A stretch of DNA of 64,000 nucleotides. Source: Marinobacterium ramblicola. GTDB taxonomy: Bacteria; Pseudomonadota; Gammaproteobacteria; Pseudomonadales; Balneatricaceae. Within the stretch, counting starts at the first letter, position 1, and each line of letters starts with the position of its first letter. The stretch covers positions 1 through 64,000 of the forward strand of contig NZ_JAHREP010000028.1 of the NCBI RefSeq assembly GCF_019084545.1. The letters run 5' to 3'. A program made the translations under genes and the position numbers. The notes beneath the pieces are model-generated. The model saw only the letters and a list, made by a program, of their open reading frames with translations, had not been told where the DNA came from and made no database searches. This document shows, one piece after another, positions 56,402-64,000 of the stretch.

Positions 56402-59400
56402 TTACTGCTCGGTCAATTCGCGCCAGGATACCCGGCCAATGTTGGTGAAACCGCTTACCAGCACACATTTGGGCTGGGTGTCGTTCGATTCCGCGAAGCA
56501 TACCCACCGCTCGCCGGTAAGCGTGCTTTCGATGGTTGTTGGCGTGGCGACCCCCTCTGATTTCATTCCGGAAGTTACAACCTTGGTATCTTGCTGGTTA
56601 CCCTGGGCGTCTGTCTCTGTGGTAGGAACGGCATCTTGGTCGTTCTCGTCATTGGTGTGGGTATCGACGCGGCCATCGCCGTTGGTGTCGAACAGGTTAT
56701 CGCTACTCCGTCCTCCGTTCGACATATCGACGCCCATGATCCAGCTTATTCCGCCACCGCTGCAGGGGTCGGAGGAGGGGATAAGGGTGTTGAAGAACAA
56801 CTCGTCGCCATTGATGTTTGCCTTGGATGTTACCCGTTCTCCCAGTGCACCAGGCCCGCCGTGTGTGTCACTCCAGAGCAGATCGATATACCAACCGGAG
56901 TCGGTCGAGGTGATCGGGTTGTCGGTGATGACACGCGCCCAGGTCCCGGTCTCGCCGACCTGCTGTTCGCTGGTAATCTCCTGTTGCCTCAACTCGTCTC
57001 GCGCAACAACGCTGCCTTCGTCAAAGATGGCGTAGAACGTCTGCACCTGAGGTGTTGGCGGCACGATCTCGTCATTGGTTTGGAAGTAGCTGCCGGTACC
57101 GAAGAACAGCGTCAGTTTATCGTTGCTGTTAAACATTGCAGCCAGCGGTGCTGTAATTGGCTGGCGGGCCGGTGTGTCACTGCCGTCGGTTGCCGTGAAT
57201 AGAGGAATGGGAATATCGCTGCCGCGCACTTTAGTCGTAAATGGAACGGCCCAATTGTCGCTGTCGGTATCGGCTATATCGATTCTCCAGACATTGCCGG
57301 ATAGGTCTGCTACATAGATGCGGTCGGCAACCCGATTTCTGTCCAGGTCCACTACCAAGGGGGTTCCCAGTCCTCCTGTATCGGGCAGTTCAAACTGCTT
57401 GATCGGCGATCCATCTGCCGCATCCAGAATCCATACATAGCCGTTACTCTGAGGCGCATCGTAACCGCTGGTGACCACAACGCCGAAGGTGCTGTTTGCC
57501 AACGCGACCAGTGCCGGCTGCTGGACAAGCTTGCCCATCAGGGGGTTGGTGTATTCCCACAGCAGACTGTTGCTCGTTACGCTGTCGGGATTGGAGATGT
57601 CCAGGGCAAAGACGCTGCCCTTGGCGTTACTGCCGACGCCGGCCCCCGTTGTTGCGACTGCCAGAGTGTGCCATCCCTCTGTTTCTCCCAGCCAGGCATC
57701 GCCGAGGCGTGGAGTTCCGTCGACATAGTACTGATGCTCATAGTCGGTCTCGGTCAGTTTATATAGCTGATCCATGACCGATACAGGCATATATGCGAAT
57801 AGCTCGGTTCCGCCACCTTCAGCAGCCGGCCCGCCCTCCGCGGTCTTGTTGTCATTGGCATTGAAGCCGTGCAGCATGCCGTCGTTTGCCCCTACGACTA
57901 TCAGGGGTTTTTTGTTCCTGTATGTGTCACTGCTGCGGTAGTTTGTGTAGGCCGCTCCAACATCGGTATCGGGCGGTGAGGTAAATTGAGCGTTGGCAGA
58001 CAGGCGCTCATAACCAAAGTTGGTCTGATAAATATACTGCGGGTCAGAGTTGACGATGTCGCCCAGCCGACTGTCGCGCTGTCGGAACGGCTTGGAGGTG
58101 TCGCTTGCGGTTTGCTCGTTGTCTCGAGCACCGCGCAGGAAGTTCAAGCGCTTTGTGCCCTCCGCGTCGCTAACGCCTGTTCCGTCGGAAGTGGACTTCA
58201 GGGCGGCTTTTTGCGTGTCGGTCAGTTGATCCCACATGAAGTTTCGCGCGGTGCGGGTAACCTTGCTGCCATCGGTCTGGTCGGTGAAGTCGCCGGCAGT
58301 AAAGATGTTGCGGTTATCGACGTTGGAGAGGGCGTCCAGAATATCCGCCGCGCTCCAGAGCTGTGTGAAGTTAACGGTCTGGGTGCCTTGCTCGCTGATA
58401 TCTATCGTCGTTTCGGAGGAGAGTAGATCGCCACTCCAGCGGGTGCTGTCGAAGGTGGCTTGAAACAATTGGCTACCGGTGCGCAAGGTACGGCTGTCGA
58501 AGGCAAGGGATGTCGAAGTACTGTTCAGGCTGTCCGAGATTTGAGCGAACGCCTTCTTCAGGCTGTCCACCATATCTCCTGCGTTGCCGGCGGTGAAGTA
58601 GTTGTCGGGCTTCTTCAGGCTTGCATTTGACCAGGTGGCGGTCAGCGTTTCGCCGTTAGTGTGCCACCAGGTATCGGTCATATTGCTCAGATCATCATCG
58701 TAGGGGCCGGTTATGCAGCTGGAGCCGCCCCCGGGACAGACGGGATCGAAACCGCCGTACTTGGTCGCGAGCCAGTATTGGTTGAGGGATCTGTCCATCA
58801 ACACCTGATCCTCAACTACATCGACCCAATAGGTCTCGACCGTTTGAGAACCGTCAAACTCATCGTCGGTCCTGATATCACGGGTATGGATATCGAGTGC
58901 CAACCCGGCGATGTAGCCGGAGTTTGTTCGCCAGTCTGTTTCACTGAAGTCGATGCCCTCGAGAGATTCGACCTTGGCCAGCAGGCTTGCCACGTTTATG
59001 TCCGCGTCGCTGGGTGCTGTTGCTCCGTAACTGTTGCCCGGCAGATTTCGGTCGTTCCAGGTATTTACGTCCCCTATGCCGAGAATCGCGTTTTTCTGGC
59101 AGCTGTATTGAATGGGATCCTTGCTGTCGTCTGCATCGGTCCAGCCGGTTATGATCGGGAAGCCATCGGCCCATTTCTCTTTGGTCACGTTGTCCGGGCT
59201 GCTGTAGTAAGAGGGAGTGAACGAGCTGTAACTGTCAACTTCAGCTAGTCCTCTGAAGTATCGGGTAGCGGCATAGTAGAGTTCGCTGACCGGGTCATAG
59301 GATTTGAACGTGTATTCATCCTGGTCGGTCAGTAGCTCTTCAAACTTGTTGATGTAGTTGATTACGCCGCTGTGACTGATCGTAACGCCGTAAGCGCTTG

Positions 59401-60406
59401 CGGTCGCGGACGTATCGATGCTGTCCGGGTTATCGTAAAGGATACCGGTCTCCGGGTCCCACTCCATGCCTGTGTATCGCCCGGAATCAGTATCGATGAC
59501 GTTGTCGACCCAGCCCAGAGTGGGGTGTCGTGTCATCGGGCCGATAAACTTTTGTCGTGCCCGCAGAACACCGCCGTCCCTTCCAGGATCTGAATCGTTG
59601 AGGTAGCCGAATACGCTGTAACGGATCTTGTCCGAGTACGCCTGTAGAAGCCCCTCCGGTTTCCAGACCGAGTTGCCTTCGCTATCGGTATATTGGGTGC
59701 AGTTATCCTCCTGCAGTCCCTCTACGCACACCTCTACGCGAACACTGGCAAAATAGGAACCGGTTCCGTTGGGTATATAGTCAGAATCGACGCTGCTACT
59801 ACCGGAGTCTTCGACTGAGAACGAGAACAGGATCTGTTTTCCCAATCCTTTACGTTGCACGGTGAAGCTGGAAACGTCGAAATCGAACGGCAACAGCTTA
59901 TCGACAGTGCTGCCGATATCGTTGCGTGAGACGGTACGATCGGTGACGAAATAGGCGGAGCCGTCGTCCCAAGCCTTTTCCAACCAGGTTTCCTGAGCGG
60001 TGTCCTTGGCTCTGAGCCCACCGGTCAACGCCTTGCGGAAGGGGTCGATGGTCTGGGTCGTGGCCCAGTTGAGAAAGTTACCGCTCCAGTACCCGCTATT
60101 GCTACCGTCGCAAAGTCTGTCGGTCGTTTTTGTCTTGGGAACAAAGTGGCGCTCCGATTCCGTATCGCTGCCTTCGTAGTCGTAACATTTAAACGAGTCG
60201 AAATAGCCTACATAGGTCTTGTCCGGGTCAAATGCCCCGAGGTTGGCGACACTGTTGATGGTCGGCCACTCTACGGAGGGTACGATGGCCAGGTTACCCG
60301 GTACGCTGCCTCCCAGAAAAAGCGGCTCCTGAGATACCGTTGCCGAACTGGTGTCTGTGCCAAGGAGTGCGAACGGTAGGGTAAGGTAGACTAACCAGCG
60401 CTTCAT
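56402..60406 (-). CDS. pilY1: PilY1/PilC-type pilus tip adhesin
   Basis: The 1334-residue protein is exported by an N-terminal signal (about 1-22) and resembles PilY1 of type IV pili, which sits at the pilus tip, supports extension and mediates adhesion. The C-terminal beta-propeller has the calcium loop DLDRNRVAD around residue 1020 (compare the DxNxDxxxD loop of P. aeruginosa), and a second DTNGDGRVDTH loop follows further on. I do not see the DxSxS MIDAS of a classic von Willebrand A domain in the N-terminal part. It lies in an operon of minor pilins. The pilY2 gene found in Pseudomonas is absent. Confidence 0.93.
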   Translation of the reverse strand: MKRWLVYLTLPFALLGTDTSSATVSQEPLFLGGSVPGNLAIVPSVEWPTINSVANLGAFDPDKTYVGYFDSFKCYDYEGSDTESERHFVPKTKTTDRLCDGSNSGYWSGNFLNWATTQTIDPFRKALTGGLRAKDTAQETWLEKAWDDGSAYFVTDRTVSRNDIGSTVDKLLPFDFDVSSFTVQRKGLGKQILFSFSVEDSGSSSVDSDYIPNGTGSYFASVRVEVCVEGLQEDNCTQYTDSEGNSVWKPEGLLQAYSDKIRYSVFGYLNDSDPGRDGGVLRARQKFIGPMTRHPTLGWVDNVIDTDSGRYTGMEWDPETGILYDNPDSIDTSATASAYGVTISHSGVINYINKFEELLTDQDEYTFKSYDPVSELYYAATRYFRGLAEVDSYSSFTPSYYSSPDNVTKEKWADGFPIITGWTDADDSKDPIQYSCQKNAILGIGDVNTWNDRNLPGNSYGATAPSDADINVASLLAKVESLEGIDFSETDWRTNSGYIAGLALDIHTRDIRTDDEFDGSQTVETYWVDVVEDQVLMDRSLNQYWLATKYGGFDPVCPGGGSSCITGPYDDDLSNMTDTWWHTNGETLTATWSNASLKKPDNYFTAGNAGDMVDSLKKAFAQISDSLNSTSTSLAFDSRTLRTGSQLFQATFDSTRWSGDLLSSETTIDISEQGTQTVNFTQLWSAADILDALSNVDNRNIFTAGDFTDQTDGSKVTRTARNFMWDQLTDTQKAALKSTSDGTGVSDAEGTKRLNFLRGARDNEQTASDTSKPFRQRDSRLGDIVNSDPQYIYQTNFGYERLSANAQFTSPPDTDVGAAYTNYRSSDTYRNKKPLIVVGANDGMLHGFNANDNKTAEGGPAAEGGGTELFAYMPVSVMDQLYKLTETDYEHQYYVDGTPRLGDAWLGETEGWHTLAVATTGAGVGSNAKGSVFALDISNPDSVTSNSLLWEYTNPLMGKLVQQPALVALANSTFGVVVTSGYDAPQSNGYVWILDAADGSPIKQFELPDTGGLGTPLVVDLDRNRVADRIYVADLSGNVWRIDIADTDSDNWAVPFTTKVRGSDIPIPLFTATDGSDTPARQPITAPLAAMFNSNDKLTLFFGTGSYFQTNDEIVPPTPQVQTFYAIFDEGSVVARDELRQQEITSEQQVGETGTWARVITDNPITSTDSGWYIDLLWSDTHGGPGALGERVTSKANINGDELFFNTLIPSSDPCSGGGISWIMGVDMSNGGRSSDNLFDTNGDGRVDTHTNDENDQDAVPTTETDAQGNQQDTKVVTSGMKSEGVATPTTIESTLTGERWVCFAESNDTQPKCVLVSGFTNIGRVSWRELTEQ

Positions 60407-60417
60407 GCGTTCACTCT

Positions 60418-60852
60418 CTATTCTTCAATGACATAGGTGGACTCGAGTTTGACCTGTCGCTCTCCGGAGAGACCGCTTGACTGGGCTGTGACCTTGACCA
60501 GCATTCTGTCGATATCGATCTCCGCTCCCGCTTCTACGGACGCTTCATCGTAATCCAGTCTTTCCACTGTGTAGGTTGCCGTAACATCCCGGCCATTCAT
60601 CTGCAACGTCATAGCTCCGCTTGCCAGGGATATGTTCGGGTAGCTGACGATGAACATCGCCTCACCCTGGCGTAGCGCTGCTTCGGCAGCCTGAAAGGCG
60701 GTATGGCGATCATATAGATTGCCGGCCATGCGCTCCTCCATGGAGGAGGACTGCATTGCGCCTACACCCACGATGGAGATCAGTAACAGCATGATCAGTG
60801 CGACGATAAGTACTGCGCCTGACTCCCTGGCAACTGTCATCGGTTTTTTCAT
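60418..60852 (-). CDS. pilX: Minor pilin assembly protein PilX
   Basis: The 144-residue protein has the PilX-type N-terminal segment RESGAVLIVALIMLLLISIVGVGAMQSSSMEERMAGN: a long hydrophobic helix after a G but with A in place of the usual F, which is normal for PilX. The start at 60852 overlaps the pilW stop by ATGA, showing coupled translation. It is 11 bases before pilY1. It is needed with the other minor pilins for the tip complex that primes pilus assembly. Confidence 0.92.
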   Translation of the reverse strand: MKKPMTVARESGAVLIVALIMLLLISIVGVGAMQSSSMEERMAGNLYDRHTAFQAAEAALRQGEAMFIVSYPNISLASGAMTLQMNGRDVTATYTVERLDYDEASVEAGAEIDIDRMLVKVTAQSSGLSGERQVKLESTYVIEE

Positions 60853-61925
60853 GGCTGTCGGTTCCTGAGGACAACGGTCGAGGTGAATACGTGCCGTAGA
60901 CGTTTGTCGGAGGTGTCGTGTGCGGTAAAGGGGGCATCCAATGTTTGTGCGACCTCCAGTACGTTCCGGGTCTGGCCGGCCACCAGCAGTCGGATACGGA
61001 CGGCGAGCACCTGGCTCCAATCGGTGACTGCGTCCGCATCGACGAACCGGTCGACATCGTCGTCTGCATTGCTGTCGATACCGTATTGAAGTTGCATATC
61101 CTCTATTCCGGGTACCAGGACTTCGGAGGTTGGCGCCGCCGTGTTTGACGCTGCCGTAATGCCGAGGCGCGTTCTGTACAGGGAGCGGCCGGTGCTGTCG
61201 TTGCTGTCGGCGCCTATGTAGTAGCCGTAGGACTTGAGCTCGCTCAATCGCGTCAAGCCCGGGAACTCGTACTCGTTGCCGCTTGCTGCATTGCATGTGT
61301 CCGGCACGGGATAACCCACCCGTTGGGTGCAGTTGCCCGGTGTTCCTTTGCCGGTGTTATGGACAATAGTCTTGTTGGCGGTATTGGCGTTGGTGATCTG
61401 CAGGATGGTGGTCTGCTGCGGATCGCAGATCAGCACGATGGTGCCGTCGGTCAGGTTGTGCAGGTCGGTCAGTTTGAAGTTTGCGTTGCCGCCTGCATTC
61501 TTCTCCTTGATCTCGTAATCGACCCCGTCGCCGCCGATCATGAATATTGCGTCCGTACCCGCGATACGCTCCCCATCTGCGGTGCCAGTGTTGCGGCCGG
61601 GGTAGGTTTCGTCTCCCTCGTAACCCAGGATGGCGCCACTGGCCAGATTTGACCACCAGGGGGTGTCGTTCAGCACGTTGGCGATCTTGTCGTTCTGCGC
61701 GCAGCCGGTATAGCCCGCTTGGCGCAGAGTTTTCGCCATGAGTTCGGTTGCGAAGCGGCCGTGCTCCTGAACTCTTGCCAGTGAGCTGTTAACCGATTGA
61801 GAACGAATCGCACCGATGTACACGATGACGACGCCAAGCAGTATGAACAATCCGATGGTCAGGCTGATCATCAATTCGATCAGGCTGAAGCCGCGTTCGG
61901 CGAAGTTGTGTCTAGACATGCTCAT
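60849..61925 (-). CDS. pilW: Minor pilin PilW
   Basis: The 358-residue prepilin has leader MSMSRHNFAERG and the mature start FSLIELMISLTIGLFILLGVVIVYIG with Glu at position 5. Size and cysteines fit PilW. ATG at 61925 overlaps pilV by four bases; ATG at 61919 is an alternative. It forms part of the minor-pilin tip complex together with PilV, PilX and FimT/U. Confidence 0.92.
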   Translation of the reverse strand: MSMSRHNFAERGFSLIELMISLTIGLFILLGVVIVYIGAIRSQSVNSSLARVQEHGRFATELMAKTLRQAGYTGCAQNDKIANVLNDTPWWSNLASGAILGYEGDETYPGRNTGTADGERIAGTDAIFMIGGDGVDYEIKEKNAGGNANFKLTDLHNLTDGTIVLICDPQQTTILQITNANTANKTIVHNTGKGTPGNCTQRVGYPVPDTCNAASGNEYEFPGLTRLSELKSYGYYIGADSNDSTGRSLYRTRLGITAASNTAAPTSEVLVPGIEDMQLQYGIDSNADDDVDRFVDADAVTDWSQVLAVRIRLLVAGQTRNVLEVAQTLDAPFTAHDTSDKRLRHVFTSTVVLRNRQP

Positions 61926-62359
61926 ATCTCGGTTTCGAACTGGAATGTCTGGCTGTCGGAATTGTTCCCGACACCTTCGTCACCTTGGGCATTCACGACT
62001 GCGCCCCGATAATCATTCCAAGTCATCTGTACGGTTAGCCGGTCACCGGTCCAGGAGATGGTTCCGGTGGCACCACTGCCCAGCCGGTTTTTGACCCAGT
62101 TGTCCCACTCGTGGCGGAAGCTGCAGGCGACCCCGTTATCGTTGCAATCGTCATTGAACAGGCCATCCTTTGCATCGCCGGGCGCAGCTCTCATGGCATC
62201 GGTCAATTCGTAGGCCAGCATGGTCGCCTGCGAGCGCAGATAGGAGCTATGGCTGCTCTTCACGGTGAAGGCGAGCATGCCGGAGACACCCAGCAGCCCT
62301 ACGGATATCACCAGCAGTGCAACCAGTATTTCGATGAGCGTGATGCCTTTCTCTGCCAT
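61922..62359 (-). CDS. pilV: Minor pilin PilV
   Basis: The 145-residue prepilin starts MAEKG with the cleavage after Gly5 and mature ITLIEILVALLVISVGLLGVSGM (Glu5 kept, first residue Ile instead of Phe). ATG at 62359 has AAGGAC upstream. It is 29 bases downstream of fimT and overlaps pilW. The class is PilV by size and order. Confidence 0.9.
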   Translation of the reverse strand: MAEKGITLIEILVALLVISVGLLGVSGMLAFTVKSSHSSYLRSQATMLAYELTDAMRAAPGDAKDGLFNDDCNDNGVACSFRHEWDNWVKNRLGSGATGTISWTGDRLTVQMTWNDYRGAVVNAQGDEGVGNNSDSQTFQFETEI

Positions 62360-62388
62360 GGTCAGTCCTTCGATGTAGTCTGTTTGTG

Positions 62389-62880
62389 CTAGCAACCTGC
62401 TGTCGATAGAGTGCCGATAGGACTTACCGAAAGTGAGCACGAGGAGCCACCGCCTGAAATGGTGAAGCTGTAAGCCGAATTGCCTTCTACCCAGCCGTCT
62501 GCGGTAAAGGTGATGGTAGTACCTCCGGCGATGTTCAAAGTCGTATCACCTGAAGGTGCGTCCCATGTACGCAATACGGTTGAATCTTTGTCGGTTGCGA
62601 GCCATCCGCTGTCCCAACTGCCGCTATTCTCACAGGCACTGCCACTGCTGTTGCGACGACATACGGTGATGCTGGATCTGCGTGTTACCGCTTCGGAGCG
62701 AGCGAGGTATAGGGCCGATTCAAGGCCCTCTTTGGAGGCGTTAAGCTGGCTGTTTTGAATGAAGCTTTGGAAGCTCGGTATACCTATACCCAATAGAATC
62801 GCCAAAATGGCAAGGGAAACCATCAGTTCAAGCAGCGTAAAGCCTGCGTGTCTTGAAGTATTAGGAGAGTATCTAGTCAT
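62389..62880 (-). CDS. fimT: GspH/FimT family pseudopilin
   Basis: The 163-residue prepilin has leader MTRYSPNTSRHAG and mature FTLLELMVSLAILAILLGIGIPSFQ. The C-terminal beta domain (GWLATDKDSTVLRTWDAPSGD, TFTADGW) is typical of GspH/FimT/FimU. It is the first gene of the minor-pilin operon, and its promoter should lie in the AT-rich spacer upstream (62881-63507). FimT and FimU cannot be distinguished with certainty. Confidence 0.9.
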   Translation of the reverse strand: MTRYSPNTSRHAGFTLLELMVSLAILAILLGIGIPSFQSFIQNSQLNASKEGLESALYLARSEAVTRRSSITVCRRNSSGSACENSGSWDSGWLATDKDSTVLRTWDAPSGDTTLNIAGGTTITFTADGWVEGNSAYSFTISGGGSSCSLSVSPIGTLSTAGC

Positions 62881-63507
62881 AATGCCCGGCTCGGGTAATG
62901 CTACCTTATATTAGGAGTATTTTGGTTCCATCTATACTTCCAGGCGCTATCGGCATGTTGCCTGTATATCTGATATGAAATTCTGCGCCGCATCGGTAAT
63001 GCGGCGTTGATATAAGCACCTGTGAATTCGTGTGCTCATGGATTTTCATCCTTTCAATATAAGATGCCTTTTATGGCTATTTTAACGTGGTGTATCGTGT
63101 GATTGGTTAAAAAATAACATTAGTAAAGTCATGGTATTGGTATGTCAATAGTAAATTAATAATGCGTATGTTTTTAACCTGTTGAAAATGGATGATTATG
63201 TAGGATTCGTGCGGGGCTGGGTTTCGGGTTTTTTGATTGGAAGTAAGAAAATTCCTACTTATGTGTAGGAATGCTTCTTTTGCTTTGTCGGAATTTTTTT
63301 CTGTTTATATTAGGCTGATTCGTGATTATTGATTGTTGATATGATCCATGTCTATAAAGCTGCCGGACTGTCCCTTGGTACAGTCGAAGTTTGGCAAAGT
63401 TTTTGTTTACTCTTGCAATCCACTTTCCTATAAGGGTTCTCTCGATTCATATCTTATGGATCGGCCGGCACCTTTGACCGAACCGGAAATAGTTCAAGGA
63501 GCGAGTC
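62881..63507. other. AT-rich divergent spacer between the minor-pilin operon and the adhesin gene
   Basis: This is about 630 bases without a convincing gene. Included are an 8-base hairpin at 63251-63272, a second 6-base inverted repeat GACTGT..ACAGTC around 63367-63386, and, near the adhesin, TTTACT/TATAAG spaced by 17 bases, which may be its promoter. AAGGAG precedes the start at 63508. I saw no match to a c-di-GMP riboswitch. Confidence 0.55.
63251..63272. repeat. Hairpin ATTCCTAC/GTAGGAAT
   Basis: ATTCCTAC (63251-63258) and GTAGGAAT (63265-63272) are perfect inverted 8-base arms with a six-base loop. A related TGTAGGATT occurs about 70 bases upstream. The elements may be binding sites for a regulator of the adhesin or of the pilus operon. 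Confidence 0.4.
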
Positions 63508-64000
63508 ATGTCTGAAGTTATCGGTAATGTATCTTTTCTGAATGGGGTTGCTGTAGCCGTCTCGGCCGACGGCACCGAACGTGTGCTGATGGTCGGCGAT
63601 GTGATCTATGCCGACGAGGTGATCCGTACCGGTCCCGATGCACGGATTGAGATAGCCATGGATGCCGGTAGCCCGGTAGTCCTGACGGGCGGTCAAAGCT
63701 GGCTTGCCTCTGCCGACACCTACACTACAGCCGACCAATTTGATATCAGTGAAGCGGTTACCGATGGAGGATCTTTCTCAGATGTAGATGCGATTCAGGC
63801 CGCGATTCTCGCGGGCCAGGATCCAACCGCTGTCGGTGAAGCCACAGCAGCCGGTGCTGCAGGTGCGGGAACCGGTGGAGCAGGCGGTAACGAAGGTGCC
63901 GATTTTGTATCTCTGGATCGGACCGCAAATGAGGTCGATCCGACTGCTGGTTACGACACAACCGGAATCACGTTTGCGGTTGAACAGCCGGTGAGCGAAG
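63508..64000 (+). CDS. N-terminal retention module of a large LapA-type adhesin (truncated by window end)
   Basis: The frame starts at ATG 63508 (AAGGAG upstream) and is open to the end, giving the first 164 residues. It matches the retention module of giant RTX/LapA adhesins: GNVSFLNGVAVAVSADGTERVLMVGD, ADEVIRTGPDARIEIAM and LTGGQSWLASAD, then a helix DVDAIQAAILAGQDPT and a Gly/Ala-rich linker with the TAAG cleavage motif at 113-116. In Pseudomonas fluorescens, LapG cuts LapA at a TAAG near position 108 when c-di-GMP is low. No signal peptide is expected because these proteins use type I secretion. The full protein is probably very long, with repeats and a C-terminal RTX/secretion signal beyond the window. 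Confidence 0.85.
   Translation, partial: MSEVIGNVSFLNGVAVAVSADGTERVLMVGDVIYADEVIRTGPDARIEIAMDAGSPVVLTGGQSWLASADTYTTADQFDISEAVTDGGSFSDVDAIQAAILAGQDPTAVGEATAAGAAGAGTGGAGGNEGADFVSLDRTANEVDPTAGYDTTGITFAVEQPVSE

Overview
The window is a gene-dense stretch of a gammaproteobacterial chromosome. Moderately high GC genes are separated by short, AT-richer spacers. I see no insertion sequence, prophage, CRISPR array, rRNA or tRNA. Several families present (VF530/DUF2132, DUF2788, DUF2789, DUF3012, RadD, TamA/TamB, two-subunit pyruvate carboxylase with a LysR regulator, NsrR/NnrS, type IV minor pilins, LapA-type retention module) are commonly found together in marine or environmental Gammaproteobacteria of the Oceanospirillales/Pseudomonadales type. 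I cannot name a genus from sequence alone.

Layout. Positions 1-2000 hold a truncated gene end, a VF530-type small protein, a lipoprotein and an XRE regulator. Positions 2030-5500 encode a three-part LplT-Aas lysophospholipid salvage protein. An exported protein of unknown function (5655-6449) is followed by an AT-rich gap ending in a possible gene remnant (about 6450-7266). Next come D-serine dehydratase, truncated haemoglobin, panB, yaaA, DUF2789, trpS, a rhodanese, a small monocistronic orphan gene, cysK and a Sel1 protein. Positions 16414-23219 are a long minus-strand run: a DUF4139 exported protein, a membrane protein joining a degenerate kinase domain to a formylglycine-generating-enzyme-like domain, kdsA, a PilZ protein, a GIDE/EF-hand membrane protein, lemA and DUF2788. 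An RHH regulator and a SulP transporter diverge around a perfect palindrome at 23589-23607. NsrR and NnrS diverge around a recognisable NsrR operator.

Positions 27394-37184 carry RNA modification, repair and housekeeping genes: a SpoU methyltransferase, radD, an Lrp-type regulator, leuA, a parvulin, slyD, rsuA and a DHH phosphoesterase. They are followed by a sigma factor overlapping its zinc-finger anti-sigma partner, and a cNMP-binding protein. Positions 37243-43545 form a glycine/serine catabolic locus: gcvT diverges from sdaA-gcvH-gcvP, with two related palindromes in the shared control region. A GAF-GGDEF diguanylate cyclase, the tamA-tamB pair and the pycR/pycA-pycB locus follow.

The right end carries a minor-pilin operon on the minus strand (fimT-pilV-pilW-pilX-pilY1-pilE). 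Diverging from it is the beginning of a very likely giant adhesin with an N-terminal retention module and a LapG-type TAAG cleavage motif; it runs off the window. With the diguanylate cyclase and the PilZ protein, this end suggests a surface-attachment programme, possibly responsive to c-di-GMP. That link is inference.

The most unusual items are the pseudokinase-TM-FGE fusion beside a DUF4139 protein, the operator-like palindromes at the RHH/SulP and gcvT/sdaA junctions, and the adhesin start.
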